DNA of 64,000 nt from Candidatus Pantoea persica (GTDB lineage Bacteria; Pseudomonadota; Gammaproteobacteria; Enterobacterales; Enterobacteriaceae): positions 248,001 through 312,000 of the forward strand of contig NZ_SMDS01000010.1 of assembly GCF_013753875.1 (NCBI RefSeq), written 5' to 3'. The stretch's first letter is position 1. Every line of letters begins with the position of its first letter. This document shows, piece by piece, positions 1 through 9,933 of this stretch. The notes under the pieces are model-generated. The model had not been told where the DNA came from and did not search any database. It saw only the letters and a program-made list of their open reading frames with translations. A program made the position numbers and the translations under genes.

Positions 1-267
1 GCAAATAGACTGCACTTCGCTCAGCAGCTGGCGCTTGACGCGCGCTTCCAGCTCATAGTTGGTGCCGAAGTGGTTTTCCACCGCATTTTGGGAAGCATGG
101 GTGACCAGCACAATCTCTTTGATGCCTGCAGCGACGCATTCATCAACGATGTATTGAATCATCGGCTTATCAACGACAGGCAGCATCTCTTTTGGAATTA
201 CTTTCGTCGCCGGGAGCATATGCATACCGAGACCCGCAACCGGGATTACGGCTTTAAGCTTGGTCAT
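1..267 (-). CDS. galF: GalF, UTP-glucose-1-phosphate uridylyltransferase-like subunit (3' part outside window)
   Basis: GalF is the GalU paralogue that modulates UDP-glucose synthesis next to surface-polysaccharide clusters. The first 89 residues are visible, starting [20 protein letters not shown]. The GMHM tetrad distinguishes GalF from GalU, which has GTRM there. [14 protein letters not shown] follows as in the family. Compared with my memory of E. coli GalF, about four residues seem to be missing between YELEA and RVKRQLL, as if by a short in-frame deletion. It lies downstream of the exopolysaccharide operon on the same strand, as in E. coli and Erwinia. The C-terminus is beyond the left edge, so integrity cannot be judged. 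Confidence 0.9.
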   Translation of the reverse strand, partial: MTKLKAVIPVAGLGMHMLPATKVIPKEMLPVVDKPMIQYIVDECVAAGIKEIVLVTHASQNAVENHFGTNYELEARVKRQLLSEVQSIC

Positions 268-499
268 ATTTTTTCCATTTCATGAAGTGAATACGTGCTG
301 TCGATTATGCAGGATCGGCCAGAACTGCAAGTATAATCTTTATCCGAAAAGCAGACACTAAATGCCTGTCATCTCTTAGAAATTCATCTTTTTCCCACGC
401 TTCGCTCGCCCCATAAAGCGAGGAAAGACAAGCGCTAACCGCCGATGAAAAACGCCCTGCCGCAGCAAGGGCCGACATGGCGCAATGCCAGGCTAAAAA

Positions 500-527
500 C
501 GAGTAGGGCGGCCTAGCGGCCGCCCGA
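500..527 (-). terminator. Terminator of the exopolysaccharide operon
   Basis: An 8-bp perfect stem (GGGCGGCC / GGCCGCCC, 506-513 and 518-525) with a 4-nt loop lies 18 nt beyond the ancestral wzx stop. On the minus strand a T run follows a few bases later. The remaining 268-499 between this and galF holds no gene that I can support. Confidence 0.6.
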
Positions 528-542
528 AGAGAGGTGCACCGA

Positions 543-1862
543 TCAAAGCCAGCGCGCAAACCATTCTGGCATGACGAACAGGTCGAAATGGTTCACCAGC
601 AGGATCACCGCGACAAATACCGCCGACACCGATACCCACTGCCGCGCATTAGGGCAGAAAGCGGATGCCGATAACCGGTTTCATAAAGAACGGATGGGCG
701 AAGGCGGAGATCAGCACCTGAGAGATAGAGAGCGTCAGCGCCACGTAGAGCACGTTGGGCCAGATAAAGGTGGTGCCCAGCACCGCCAGTACCACCAGGC
801 TCGCCACGATGTTCCAGTAGAACTCAACGTTAGTGCGCCCGTTCGCCTGCGAAATCGCCCCGGTCAGGCCGCCCAACGGACGCAGCATGCCAAACAGCAG
901 CATCAGCGGGATCAGGTGATAGACCTGCTCATGGGAGGCGCCGTAGAGCACGCGCACAATCACTGGCGACAGAATGCCAATCGCCAGATACATCGCGCTG
1001 CTGAACAGCATGATGACGAAGGTGCCCTTGAGGAACAGCTTTTTCAGCTGCTCAGGATCCTGCTGCTTCTCGGTGAAGCGCGGCAGCGCCAGTCGGTTGA
1101 TTACCGGCGACACCAGCTTCAGCGGCTGAAGGATCAGCTCTTTCGCCAGCGAGTGGATGCCCAGCATCTCCGCGCCCATCACCTTGCCGACAATCAGCGC
1201 GTCTGCCTGGGTGCGCAGCTGGTTGATGGTCTGCGAGCCGAGCTGATAGCTGCCGTAGCGCACCGCGCCGACAAAGGTTGCCCGACCGAGCTCCCACGTC
1301 GGCCGCCATGACTTCCCGCCAAAGGCGATCATGCAGAGAATGCGGGTAAAAGGCGTTGATAAACAGCCCCAGGATCGCCGCCGCGACCGTCAGCGAGGTG
1401 AAGTAGAGCATCGCCACAGTGCAAGCGAAGGCTAACAGCTTGGTCGCCATCTCGATTTTCGCCAGCAGCACCATCCGTTTGGTTTTGATGTAGTGCGCCT
1501 GATACTGCGACAGGTGGCCCAGCACCAGGAAGTTCAGGCTGGTCAGCATAATCAGCCCCACCAGCTCCGGCAGATGGTAGAACCAGGCGATGGGATACGC
1601 GATGCCGAGCAGTATCAGGCAGGTCACCAGGCTCAGCGAGACGTTGACTCAGTAAATGGTGCTCTGCTCGCGGCGCGTAATCTCCTGCCGGTGCACAAGG
1701 TAGCTGCTCATGCCCATATCTCCTGCAGCACGGTGGCGACCGCAAGAATGGCATTGATAATCGCCAGCAGGCCCAGCTCGTGCGCCTCCAGCTTGCGCGC
1801 CAGCACGCTGAGCTGCAGCACCTGCAGCAGGGCGGCGAAACAGGTACTGCCAAACAACCATA
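543..1862 (-). pseudogene. Wzx-type polysaccharide flippase (AmsL-like), broken
   Basis: Wzx proteins flip undecaprenyl-linked repeat units across the inner membrane. Homology survives in successive frames: an N-terminal piece (about 1862-1720, ...AALLQVLQLSVLARKLEAHE), a piece ending at a TGA at 1649-1651, a piece with LTSLNFLVLGHLSQYQAHY (1627 to about 1350), and a large C-terminal piece (1332-655) with QADALIVGKVMGAEMLGIHS typical of Wzx/MATE-fold flippases. The last frameshift near 655 moves the ancestral end, ...MPEWFARWL then TGA at 543-545, out of frame. At least four disruptions make a functional product impossible. It is last in the exopolysaccharide operon, after the AmsK-like glycosyltransferase. 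Confidence 0.85.
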
Positions 1863-1883
1863 TCGCCTATGATTTCAGTCCGC

Positions 1884-3100
1884 TCACGCCAGCTGCTCCA
1901 GCAGTTTCGCCATAGGCGATGTGCTGGTTGAATTCCGTTTCAACTTTATGGCGCGCCGCCGTCACCACCGGCGTCATATCGACCTCGCCCTGCGACAGCT
2001 TCAGCAGCGTGTCGGCCAGCGCCTCGGCGTCATCCTCCGGCACCAGCCAGCCGGAGAAATTGTTCTCGATCAGCTTCGGGATGCCGCTGTGAAAGGTCGA
2101 GACCACCGGCAGGCCCACCGGCCATAGCCTCCATCAGCGCGACTGGAATGCCCTCCATGTCGACATCGGCGGCGGTTTTCGACGGCAGCAGGAAAATATC
2201 CGCCTCGCTGAGCGCGGTGCGGATCTCCTCCTGCGGCTTGAAGCCCGGCATGGTGACGCAATCTTCGAGGCCGGCGCGCGCGATGTGTTCGCGCATCATT
2301 TCATCCTGCTCGCCGTTGCCGATGATGGTGTACTCAAAGCGACCGCCGCGCTGCTTGAGGATCTCGCTCGCCTTCACCGCCACGTCGACACCCTTCTTTT
2401 CGGTCAGGCGCGCGACGGAGACGATTTGCAGCGGCGAATGGAACGGCTGGCGCGGCTGGAAGTTGAGCTTCTCCGGCTCGATGCCCATGCGCGTCACGTG
2501 GTTCTTCTCCAGCGGACAGCCCATCTCAATTAGCTTGCGCTCCCAGAGATGGCTAATCGGCAGCATCAGCTCGCTTTGCTCGAACAGGTTGAGGTAATCC
2601 TGCTTGTGCTCTTCCAGAATATGGCGGCGCGAAATACCCGCGCCGAGGAACACCGTCGCCTGCTTGCCCACCAGTACGCCCAGTTTGCGCAGCTTGTTGG
2701 CCAGCGCGCCGGCGTAGCCGAAGTGCACCAGGAAGACGTCGGCGGTATAGGGCTGGCTGGTATTGGCCACGATAGAGGGCAGCAGCAGCTTGCTCGACTG
2801 CGCGCCGTAGCGGCGCACGTTAAGCGAGCGGATCAGCGCCGGTTTCGCCACCTTCGGCAGCATCATCTTCAGGCGCTGGTTGAGCTTGTCGATATTCGAC
2901 ACCTTCTCTTCCGGCAGCTGATAGTGGGTGCGCGCCGCCAGGTGGTATTCGTCGAAGGCCGCGTGTCGGTTCACCAGGTCGCCAGGAAACACGGAAATGA
3001 TCTCCACGTCGTAACCGGCATCGATAAAATGGGTCACCTGATTCAGCACGAAGGTCTCGGAGGCGACCGAGAAACGCATGATGAAGAAAGTCAGTTTCAT
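1884..3100 (-). pseudogene. AmsK-like GT4 glycosyltransferase, frameshifted
   Basis: This is a GT-B family 4 glycosyltransferase of amylovoran/stewartan or colanic-acid (WcaL-like) type, which adds a sugar to the lipid-linked repeat unit. Residues 1 to about 325 are continuous from MKLTFFIMRFSVASETFVLN, with the acceptor half, the linker LQIVSVARLTEKKGVDVAV and the nucleotide-sugar site DVDMEGIPVALMEAMA. At about 2120 the frame slips, and the conserved GLPVVSTFHSGIPKLIE continues in another frame. A second slip near 1912 affects the last residues (KLLEQLA, stop at 1884-1886). The start at 3100 follows the ancestral amsJ stop by a few bases, so the two were translationally close. The break falls just after the conserved E-x7-E region, so activity is improbable. 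Confidence 0.87.
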
Positions 3101-3104
3101 GACA

Positions 3105-4327
3105 TTACCCTAATCTGTTGAGGATCTCTTCTGTGATCTGGTTCCCGACTTCGCGCTCGTGCGCGACCGCCGTATCTACCTACTGCTTGATGGCGTCATA
3201 CTCCGCCAGCACGTGCTTGAGCTTGTAGATAAGCGAGCCGTCCATCAAGCTTTTCACGTCTGTCGCCATCTGCAGCAGTCCCAGCTGATTCATCACGCCC
3301 ATCGATTTGTGTTCGTAGTTGATGGCAACCGCCGGGGTGCCGAAGTTCATCGAAATAATCGCGGAGTGCAGGCGCGTGCCGATGGTGAGATGGCAATGGC
3401 TCAGCAGAATGCCCAGCTCCAGATCGTTGAACTCATCCATGATGACATGGTAGTGCTCAGGCTGATCGACGCGGTCGCGCAGCATCAGAGCCACCATGCG
3501 GTCATCCTTGGCATAGCTGTCGATGCCGGTACAGCTGGAGAAGGCGACCACCTGATAGCCGTCGGCGATCATGGCGTTGATCACGCGGCCAAAGGCGGCC
3601 TCATACTCTTTCTGCGTCACGCCGAGACGCTTGTCGAACGGCGCCAGTTCGCGCACGGTAATGGCGATGGTTTTGCGGCCATTGATAATGCCCTGCCATT
3701 GCAGCAGATTATGGCTCGACGGCTCGACACGGCGCGTGGTAACGCCATTTTTTTTCATCAGATCGAGGCTGACCGACTCGCGCAGCACCAGGCTGTCGAC
3801 GCGGTCAAAAACAAAGTTCGCCAGCGCGTTGACGCTCGGGTTCTGGAACGGCCCGACCGAGTGGCCGATAATATAGATAGGCTTTTTCGCCATCAGCGTG
3901 CAGAGCGCATGGTCGAACATGGTCACACCGTAGAGGTCGACGAAAAAAGAGCCGCCGACTTGAATAATCGCGTCGTAGGCTTTCAGGCTGTGGTAAAGGC
4001 TTCAAGATGCGCGGGAACAGCGAAGGATTTAAACAGGCCGCCCTTACCGAGATGCACCGTAATGATATTGGGCATCAGGCGATTCGCCACCTTGCGCTTG
4101 ACCGTGCCGACCAGCCCTTGGCCGATTTGCTGTTGTGCAGAAACAGGGAATCCTGCTGAATATCTTGCTGGAGCAAATACCCAGAGCTCATTGGATAACG
4201 GCTGATTACGCCAATCTCTATATCACTGCGGGCAACTTGCATAGAATCGATCAGCCCACGCAGAATCCAGAATCGCGCCATCCCCGCGATTCCCACACGT
4301 ATGGTTACCCACCAATAAAATTTTCAT
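3105..4327 (-). pseudogene. AmsJ/WcaK-like polysaccharide pyruvyl transferase, broken
   Basis: Members of this family put pyruvate ketals on exopolysaccharide sugars. The start ATG at 4327 gives MKILLVGNHTCGNRGDGAIL, then a slip near 4265 moves ...LRGLIDSMQVARSDIEIG into another frame. A third stretch (3926-3180) holds the core: KKPIYIIGHSVGPFQNPS, ITVRELAPFDKRLG, SSCTGIDSYAKDDRM and HLTIGTRLHSAIISMNFG, all WcaK hallmarks. A TAG at about 3180 interrupts just before the last 24 codons, which are otherwise preserved to TAA at 3105-3107. The segment between VEPSSHN and GRKTIAI is shorter than in WcaK, so there is an internal gap too. Confidence 0.88.
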
Positions 4328-4508
4328 AAAATAAAGCTCCGAAAAAATTTCTTTTAATTTTTACCCGACCTGTTATTGCGATGCGTCGGGTAAACAAGCC
4401 GTCATATCCTGAACGGACAAAGTGAACTCTGTGTAAAAAAAACCAAAACAATCTGCTGCTCCAGAGGGTCTTGCTCGCGCCCTTCCCTGCGCGCGATGAT
4501 AAATAACC
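4328..4508. other. Spacer between amsF-like and amsJ-like genes
   Basis: About 180 bases, more AT-rich than the flanks, with several A/T runs. I see no gene. It could hold a secondary promoter for the distal exopolysaccharide genes, but I cannot name one. Confidence 0.4.
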
Positions 4509-6643
4509 TTAGCCTTTCAGGGCGAAATAGGGCACTGCGCACGGCTCGCCGTTGACCACCCCACCGAAATAAAGCCCTTTGGCTGGGCGGTATCGACCTG
4601 TTCGGCGCTCAGCGCGCGCGAAGCCAGCAGAAGATCGCCCTGCTCGTTTCCGCCGATGCTCGCCTTGCCGTTGTGCAGACTAAAGCGCTGCAGCGCCGCC
4701 TGCTCCATACGGGCGTCGACGCGCGCGCAGCGGCCAGTGGCGAAGCGCTCGCGGGCGGTGCTTTTGATCAGCACCACTACCGAGGGCGTCCAGCCCGCCA
4801 GCTTGACGAAGATACGTGCGTTGGTATCGTGCGGCGCAAGATAGCGCACCTCCACTACCGGACTGCTGCCCTTCGCCGACCAGCTCGCCTCCGCGCCGTA
4901 CTTTTTACGCTGCACGTGGACAACGGCGCGGCCGCCGGTCGAACGATCCTTGATCGGGTTCATCAACGCCTTGTCGGTGCTGCCGTTGCTAAACTCCGAC
5001 TGGCCGAAAATCTCGATCTCCCAGCTGTCGCCCATGTCGGGCGAATAGAGCGTGCCCAACTTGAACCAGGTCTGCTGGTTGCTATTATTCACCAAGCGCC
5101 AGCGCGAGGTCAGGTAGTTGTACTTCGGGCTTCCGTCGGTGGCGACGCCGTAGGACTCCACGCGCTTCGAGCCCATCTCCCAGGCGCTAAGCAAGCGCTA
5201 GCCCTGCGCGGAGTTGTCGATCCAGCTGCCGAACTGCAGGCTGGTCTATCGCATGTTATGGGCGATCAGCGGTTTTTTGCAATCCTCGATGCTCAGCGCG
5301 TCGACGATCCACTGGCCGTTGGAGATATCGCCCGGATAGTCGCAGTGCTCGATCCAGCCGTTATCGATAATCGACTGTCCGCAGCGCGGCAGGTTAAACC
5401 CTGGCGCCGCGGCAGTTCTGCACATTGAAGTTGGAGAGTTAGATGGCGGTGCTGTGATCCTACTTGCCCTGCTTGCGGCCGGACCAGCCAGATTTGATCA
5501 CATCGCCGGTACAGCGCGAGGCGTACCACTGGTCAATTTTGTAGTCGAGCGTGTCCTGCAGGCTGAGGGAGACGTCGCTGACCCGGCTGAAGAAGCGCAG
5601 GCATGCGCCGCGAAAGAACTGGCCGCCCTCACAGATATTGCTGAAGAAGCCCTGCTGGTTGGGACGCTTATCGGTGTTGCCGTTGAAGATCAGGTTGGAG
5701 AGCGCCACCCAGCGCGCGTTGACCTTGAAGACGAATTCCGACTGGCCGTCGGAGACGATGGTGGTAGCCGGAAAGTAGCCGAAGTTGACCATCGCGCCGG
5801 AGAGGCGGAAAAATCGGCGTTCCTGTTGCGAAAAGTCGATGGCCGAGACGAAAAAGGTGCCGGCGGGAAATTGCACGCAGATCGGCTGCTCCGCCTTTTC
5901 CGACCACTGATACATAACCTTGACGGCGGGCGCGGCGTCGGTTTTACCGTCGGCGATGGCGCCGAAATCGAACAGCGACAGGTGGTTGAAATCGGCAACC
6001 ACGCGGCGCCAATGAAAGCCTTCGCCGGCAAAGATCACGCCGCCGTCGTCCGGCGCACTCTGGAAGCAGCCGACGAATTCGCCGCCGCCCACTTCCAGCC
6101 CATCGTGCCGGCTTTTCAGCTTGATCTTCGCCCCTTCGAACAGCGGCCGAGTTTTAAGCAGATCGTCCACCGAGGGAATTACGCCAATCAGCTGGTAGCC
6201 GCCTGGCCCGGTCGGCTGACGTCAGGGATATTAAACAGCGTGGCGCCCGACTTGTCCTTCACCCCCATGCCGTGTGCCGGATCGGCGATCAGCACGGCGT
6301 TATCGTGAATAAAACGGGCTAAGCTGCCCTTGTTCAGGGCGATCAGCTATGACAGCTTGCCGCTGGCGTCGCGCAGAAACACCGGGATCTGGTTGCGCCT
6401 GGCTAGCGTCGCTGCCCGCTTTACCAATCCACAGCTCGTCCTCAAAGGTGTGCCAGAACTGCGGCGGCATAGCAAGAGGTTTTCCGGCGTCAGAATCGGC
6501 ACGTCGTCCTTCGGCAGCGCCGACGGCTCCACCGGCTTCATGGTGACGCCGCTGCTGTTCGCCGCGTAGCTGGAAAAGGCGCTCACCGAGAGCGCGGCAA
6601 CAATGGAGGAGGCTGCGGTCTGCAATACTTCTCTTCTTTTCAT
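4509..6643 (-). pseudogene. AmsF/WceF-like secreted exopolysaccharide hydrolase (tail-spike-like), shattered
   Basis: AmsF of amylovoran clusters and WceF of stewartan clusters are exported beta-helix proteins related to phage tail spikes that cleave the polymer. The start at 6643 gives MKRREVLQTAASSIVAALSV, with a twin-arginine-like RR and a hydrophobic stretch, so a signal peptide. Later frames keep DFNHLSLFDFGAIADGKTDA, the usual entry to a pectate-lyase-type beta-helix, then an Asn/Gly-rich helix region. Disruptions: slip near 6470, TAG near 6350, slips near 6170 and 5460, stops near 5430 and 5200, and a slip near 4570. The ancestral end GGVVNGEPCAVPYFALKG stops at 4509-4511. The span of about 2.1 kb fits a family member of about 700 residues. 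Confidence 0.78.
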
Positions 6644-6731
6644 GCATGAAATCCCGTGGTCAATAAGGCCGTCAGTGGGCCAAAACAGTTTCCCCTGAAG
6701 CAGTGTGCAATCGGCCTGTTCCTGGCCGCGG

Positions 6732-7773
6732 TTAAACCAGTGCCAGCCAGCTCTGCTTGATCTGCTTACCGTCGAATTTAAGAGCGGTAATTTTTGTGTT
6801 TTGACTCATGGCGTAGAAGAGCGCATCGTCGCTGGCAAGCTGATCCATGCGCGCCAGAAGTCGCCTTGTCGTTCATCGGCACCAGGAAGCCATCCAGGCC
6901 CTGATTTATGATCTCCTGCGGGCAGGTCGGGCAGTCGTAGGCCACCACCGGCAGCGACCAGGATTTTGCATCCAGCAGCACCAGCGGCAGCCCCTCATAG
7001 CGCGAGGCCATCAGCGCCATATCGCTTTCACGGTAGTAGTCGTTGATGTTGCTGACGCGTCCGACGAAGTTAACGCTGCCGCGAATGCCGAGCGCCGACG
7101 CCTGATCCTCCAGCTGCCGGTGCAGCTCGCCGTCGCCGGCGATTACCAGCGTCTATTCAGGATGGGTCTGGACGAAGTCGCGCCAGATATCGAGCAGCAG
7201 ATTGAACCCCTTCTTTTGATCGAGACGGCCGACCGCCAGCGCCTGACGGCTGCGCGTGGTGCGCGCGAAGGCTTTGTAGACCACCGGATTGGGGATTTGC
7301 TTGCTCTGAATGCGCCAGCGGGAGAAGACCTGATGGTCTTTATCAATCAGAACGATCACCTGATTCGTAGTAGCGCAGCAGCAGGTACTTGGGGAGTTTG
7401 ATCGGCTTGCTGAAGGAGTTTGATGGCGAGATGGCGATGTGTTCGCAGGCATAGGCCTTGAAGCGCTTCTTCTTGCCGGAGAGCAGGCTCCAGAAGGCGA
7501 ACATCACGCTCAGGCGGCCCATACTGATTAAAACACACTGTCGACCTCTTCGCTGTGAATGTGTCTGACGATGCTTTTAATCGAATTGCTGTGCCCTTCA
7601 AAGCTGACGATGCTCTTTACGCGTTCAAAGGGATAGAAAGGTTCGCCGCTGCCTTCCAGCGAGTAAACCGTGACGTCGTGCGTTTCGCCCAGACACTCCG
7701 ACATAAAGTTGCAGATGTTTTCGGTGCCAACAGTAAGAGTAGGCATCTTTGATCACTAGGACCATTTTTTCAT
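6732..7773 (-). pseudogene. GT4 glycosyltransferase of the exopolysaccharide cluster (AmsD-like position), broken
   Basis: The N-terminus begins at ATG 7773, but two TAG/TGA stops follow within about ten codons. AGTENICNFMSECLG, which resembles the glycine-rich acceptor loop of GT4 enzymes, lies in another frame. The middle keeps AVGRLDQKKGFNLLLDIW (near 7220). The C-terminal part has MALMASRYEGLPLVLLDA, the GT4 nucleotide-sugar site, and VAYDCPTCPQEIINQG. A further slip near 6860 displaces the native tail QLASDDALFYAMSQNTKI, ending TAA at 6732-6734. There are at least five lesions in about 1 kb. The order wzc - wzy - GT2 - GT4 - amsF is that of amylovoran/stewartan clusters, but the exact sugar specificity cannot be told. 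Confidence 0.78.
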
Positions 7774-7812
7774 GTAAAGCTACCCACCTCAAAAGAGTAA
7801 AAAGACCATCCG

Positions 7813-8452
7813 GTTATCGATGCTTAAGGGTAAACAGCACGCCGTTCACCATGTACCAGCCGTAATAGTAATAGATTTTTAACGGATTGTTTTTATAGAT
7901 AATTCTTAATAATTACAGGTGCCATTTCGCCGCTTTATTCTTGTTACGCGAAAGGGAATCGCCTAATTCGTAATGCTAGAAGAAAATGCCCTGCGGCGGA
8001 CGGCGGAAGAGGAGAAGCAGACGCGATACTGCTTCTTGACGAAGTTTTCCTGCTGCAGGTAAGGCTTGCTGTAGGTGATGTCGTGATCGGCGTTTTTGGT
8101 TTTGTAGTGATATTCGGTGATCACGAAGTCGTCGCCTGCGGCGATGGCGGCGGCCTGCTGCGCCAGCTTGTCGACGTGCCATTCGTCATCGCTGTCGAGA
8201 AAGGCGATGATCTCCTCTTTCGCCGCGCGCAGCCCAATGTTGCGCGTCTCTGTCGCGCCGAGATTCACCTCATTGTCGAGAATGGTGATGCGCGGGTCCT
8301 GGCAGTGCTCGCGCACCAGCGCCAGCGAATCGTCGGTGGATTTGTCGTTGATCAGGTAAAGGTGCCAGTCCGGCCAAGCCTGGTTCATCACCGACTATAC
8401 GGCGCAAAGTACCATCTGACGTGCGTTATACATCGGCATCACAATGCCTACG
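7813..8452 (-). pseudogene. GT2 glycosyltransferase of the exopolysaccharide cluster (AmsB-like), broken
   Basis: This is a GT-A family 2 enzyme. Near the start VGIVMPMYNARQM is followed by an in-frame TAG (about 8398). Then come NDKSTDDSLAL, NLGATETRNIGL and AFLDSDDEWH, the last with the donor/metal-binding DSDD motif. After YRVCFSSSAV the frame fails. What looks like the native C-terminus, NNPLKIYYYYGWYMVNGVLF, survives in another frame and ends at TAA 7813-7815, so about a third of the catalytic domain is missing. The first residues of the protein are also missing, and the piece abuts a Wzy-like N-terminus. Confidence 0.75.
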
Positions 8453-8630
8453 GTACCCGAGACCGCGAATGCCGCCAAAGATAATCAGCGTGGTGGCGCC
8501 GATGCAGAGCAGATAGGTCAGGATATGGGGGTGGTGCGGTCATCTTTTTTCAGCAGAATTTCCACGATCGACACCAGCACACGATCGACACCAGCAGAAG
8601 AAACCCTGATACATACCAATATGGAGCCAT
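8453..8630 (-). pseudogene. N-terminal scrap of a Wzy/EpsG-like polymerase
   Basis: From ATG 8630 the frame gives MAPYWYVSGFLLLVSIV. After a slip, ILTYLLCIGATTLIIFGG appears in a second frame and IRGLG follows. Two hydrophobic helices followed by a short G/R-rich turn match the start of EpsG/Wzy polymerases, where GLR precedes a GTD motif. The piece is cut and joined directly to the GT2 gene, so most of the polymerase is gone. Alternative: an unrelated small membrane protein. The placement after wzc favours wzy (amsC position). Confidence 0.5.
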
Positions 8631-8871
8631 AGTGTGATTCCTTAATTCCACACCTCGTCCGCTCAACAGGCTTCTGCGCCACGCGCGGTGAAAGCGGCGT
8701 CGAGGCGCGCATGCCCTGTTGCTGAAGCATTCTGTTACGGGCACCCGCCCGGTTATACGTTTTATGCGTGGCGTCTGGCGCAAAACACAGAATCACCTGT
8801 GTCTATCGTTGCGTGTTGTCTCTGAGCGACGATAAAAAGGGGCGGTCTGACCGCACCGTTATCATCAAACC
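8631..8871. other. Spacer between wzc remnant and wzy remnant
   Basis: About 240 bases with no frame that I recognise. It contains several short GC-rich inverted repeats but no obvious terminator. Confidence 0.35.
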
Positions 8872-9312
8872 TTAGCTTTTGGTCGGCTTGCCATATTCAT
8901 AGTCGTAGCCATAACCGTAAGCGTTCGCTGCCTTACGCACCACGGCGTTGAGGATTACGCCTTTGATTTCAATGCCGTTCTGCGCAAAGCGCTTGAAGCT
9001 GACGTCGATCTCTTTGGTGGTGTTGGTTTCGAAGCGCGCCACCATCAGCGAGGTGCCCGCCAGTTTGCCGATGATCGAGGCGTCAGTCACCGCCAGAATC
9101 GGCGGGGTATCGATCAGCACCAGATCGTAGTTCTTGCTTGCCCATGCAGCGGTGCATCAGCAGCTCCAACGGGGTTGGTGGCACCTGACCGCGCGGCAGG
9201 AAGTCGAAGCCATACACGTCGCGCTGGATCCGCGCCGGGCTGAACTCGGTTTTGCTCGACAGCACATTAGAGAGACCCGATTTGTTCTCGGCAACAATCA
9301 GCTCGTGGGTGA
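8872..9312 (-). pseudogene. wzc: Wzc/AmsA tyrosine autokinase, C-terminal fragment
   Basis: Wzc is the inner-membrane BY-kinase that drives polymer export with Wza. Only the end of the cytoplasmic kinase remains: THELIVAENKSGLSNVL, FLPRGQVPPTPLELLM, then, after a slip near 9130, LIDTPPILAVTDASIIG (Walker B region) and the tail NAYGYGYDYEYGKP with the Tyr cluster that is autophosphorylated. Walker A and the periplasmic domain are missing. The fragment begins exactly where a plus-strand YegH fragment begins, so one deletion removed about three quarters of wzc plus wzb, wza and the operon promoter. Confidence 0.88.
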
Positions 9313-9317
9313 TGACG

Positions 9318-9932
9318 ATCCGGCGGAGATTATGGCGTGCCTCAACCACAACCAGCATACGCGGCTGCTGATTACCGACCAGCGCAACGAGCTGCTGAGG
9401 GTCGTGTACGCTATCGATCTGCTGCATCAGTCGCTGCACAGGCAGTCGCTCGATCTGCGCGCCCTGATCCGCCAGCCGCTGGTATTCCCAGAGCACCTGA
9501 CGCTACTACAGGCGCTGGAGCAGTTCCGCCAGGGGCGCACCCACTTTGCCTTTGTGGTGGATGAATTCGGCTCGGTGGCGGGGATCGTTACGCTCAGCGA
9601 TCTGATGGAGACCATCGCGGGCAACCTGCCGCTGGCGGGCGAGGAGATCAACGCGCACTACGATGTACAGGCGCAGGAGGAGGAAGGCCTCTGGATTGTC
9701 AACGGCCAGATTCCGCTGGAGGATCCGGCGCTGTAAGTCAGGCTGCCGCTTGACGAGCGCCGCAATTACCATACACTGGCGGGCCTGCTAATGGACACTC
9801 TGCAGCGCGTGCCCGGAGCAGGCGAAACCCTGCACATCGGCCACTATATGCTGCGCGTCCTGCAGGTAGAGCACCACCGCGTGCAGAAGGTGGAGCCTGC
9901 AACAGCCGCAGGATCTCGATTACGAGGTGTGA
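9318..9932 (+). pseudogene. yegH: YegH, C-terminal fragment (CBS pair and CorC/HlyC domain)
   Basis: YegH is a TerC-type membrane protein with cytoplasmic CBS and CorC_HlyC domains. The remnant starts near ACLNHNQHTRLLITDQRNEL, equivalent to about residue 330 of 527 in E. coli. It runs through RTHFAFVVDEFGSVAGIVTL and the CorC domain (LPLDERRNYHTLAGLLMDTL). A TAA at 9734-9736 interrupts it. A slip near 9895 displaces the native end LQQPQDLDYEV, stop at 9930-9932. The whole TerC membrane part is deleted. It converges on asmA with one base between the stops. Confidence 0.88.
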
Positions 9933-9933
9933 G

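Noticed and set aside
571-1311. Long open frame (246 codons) antisense to the wzx pseudogene, and similar His/Arg/Gln-rich frames opposite galS, mrp, mglB, amsJ and folE
   Set aside because: Composition is that of the complement of a GC-rich coding strand. No family, start signal or ribosome site. They mirror real genes.
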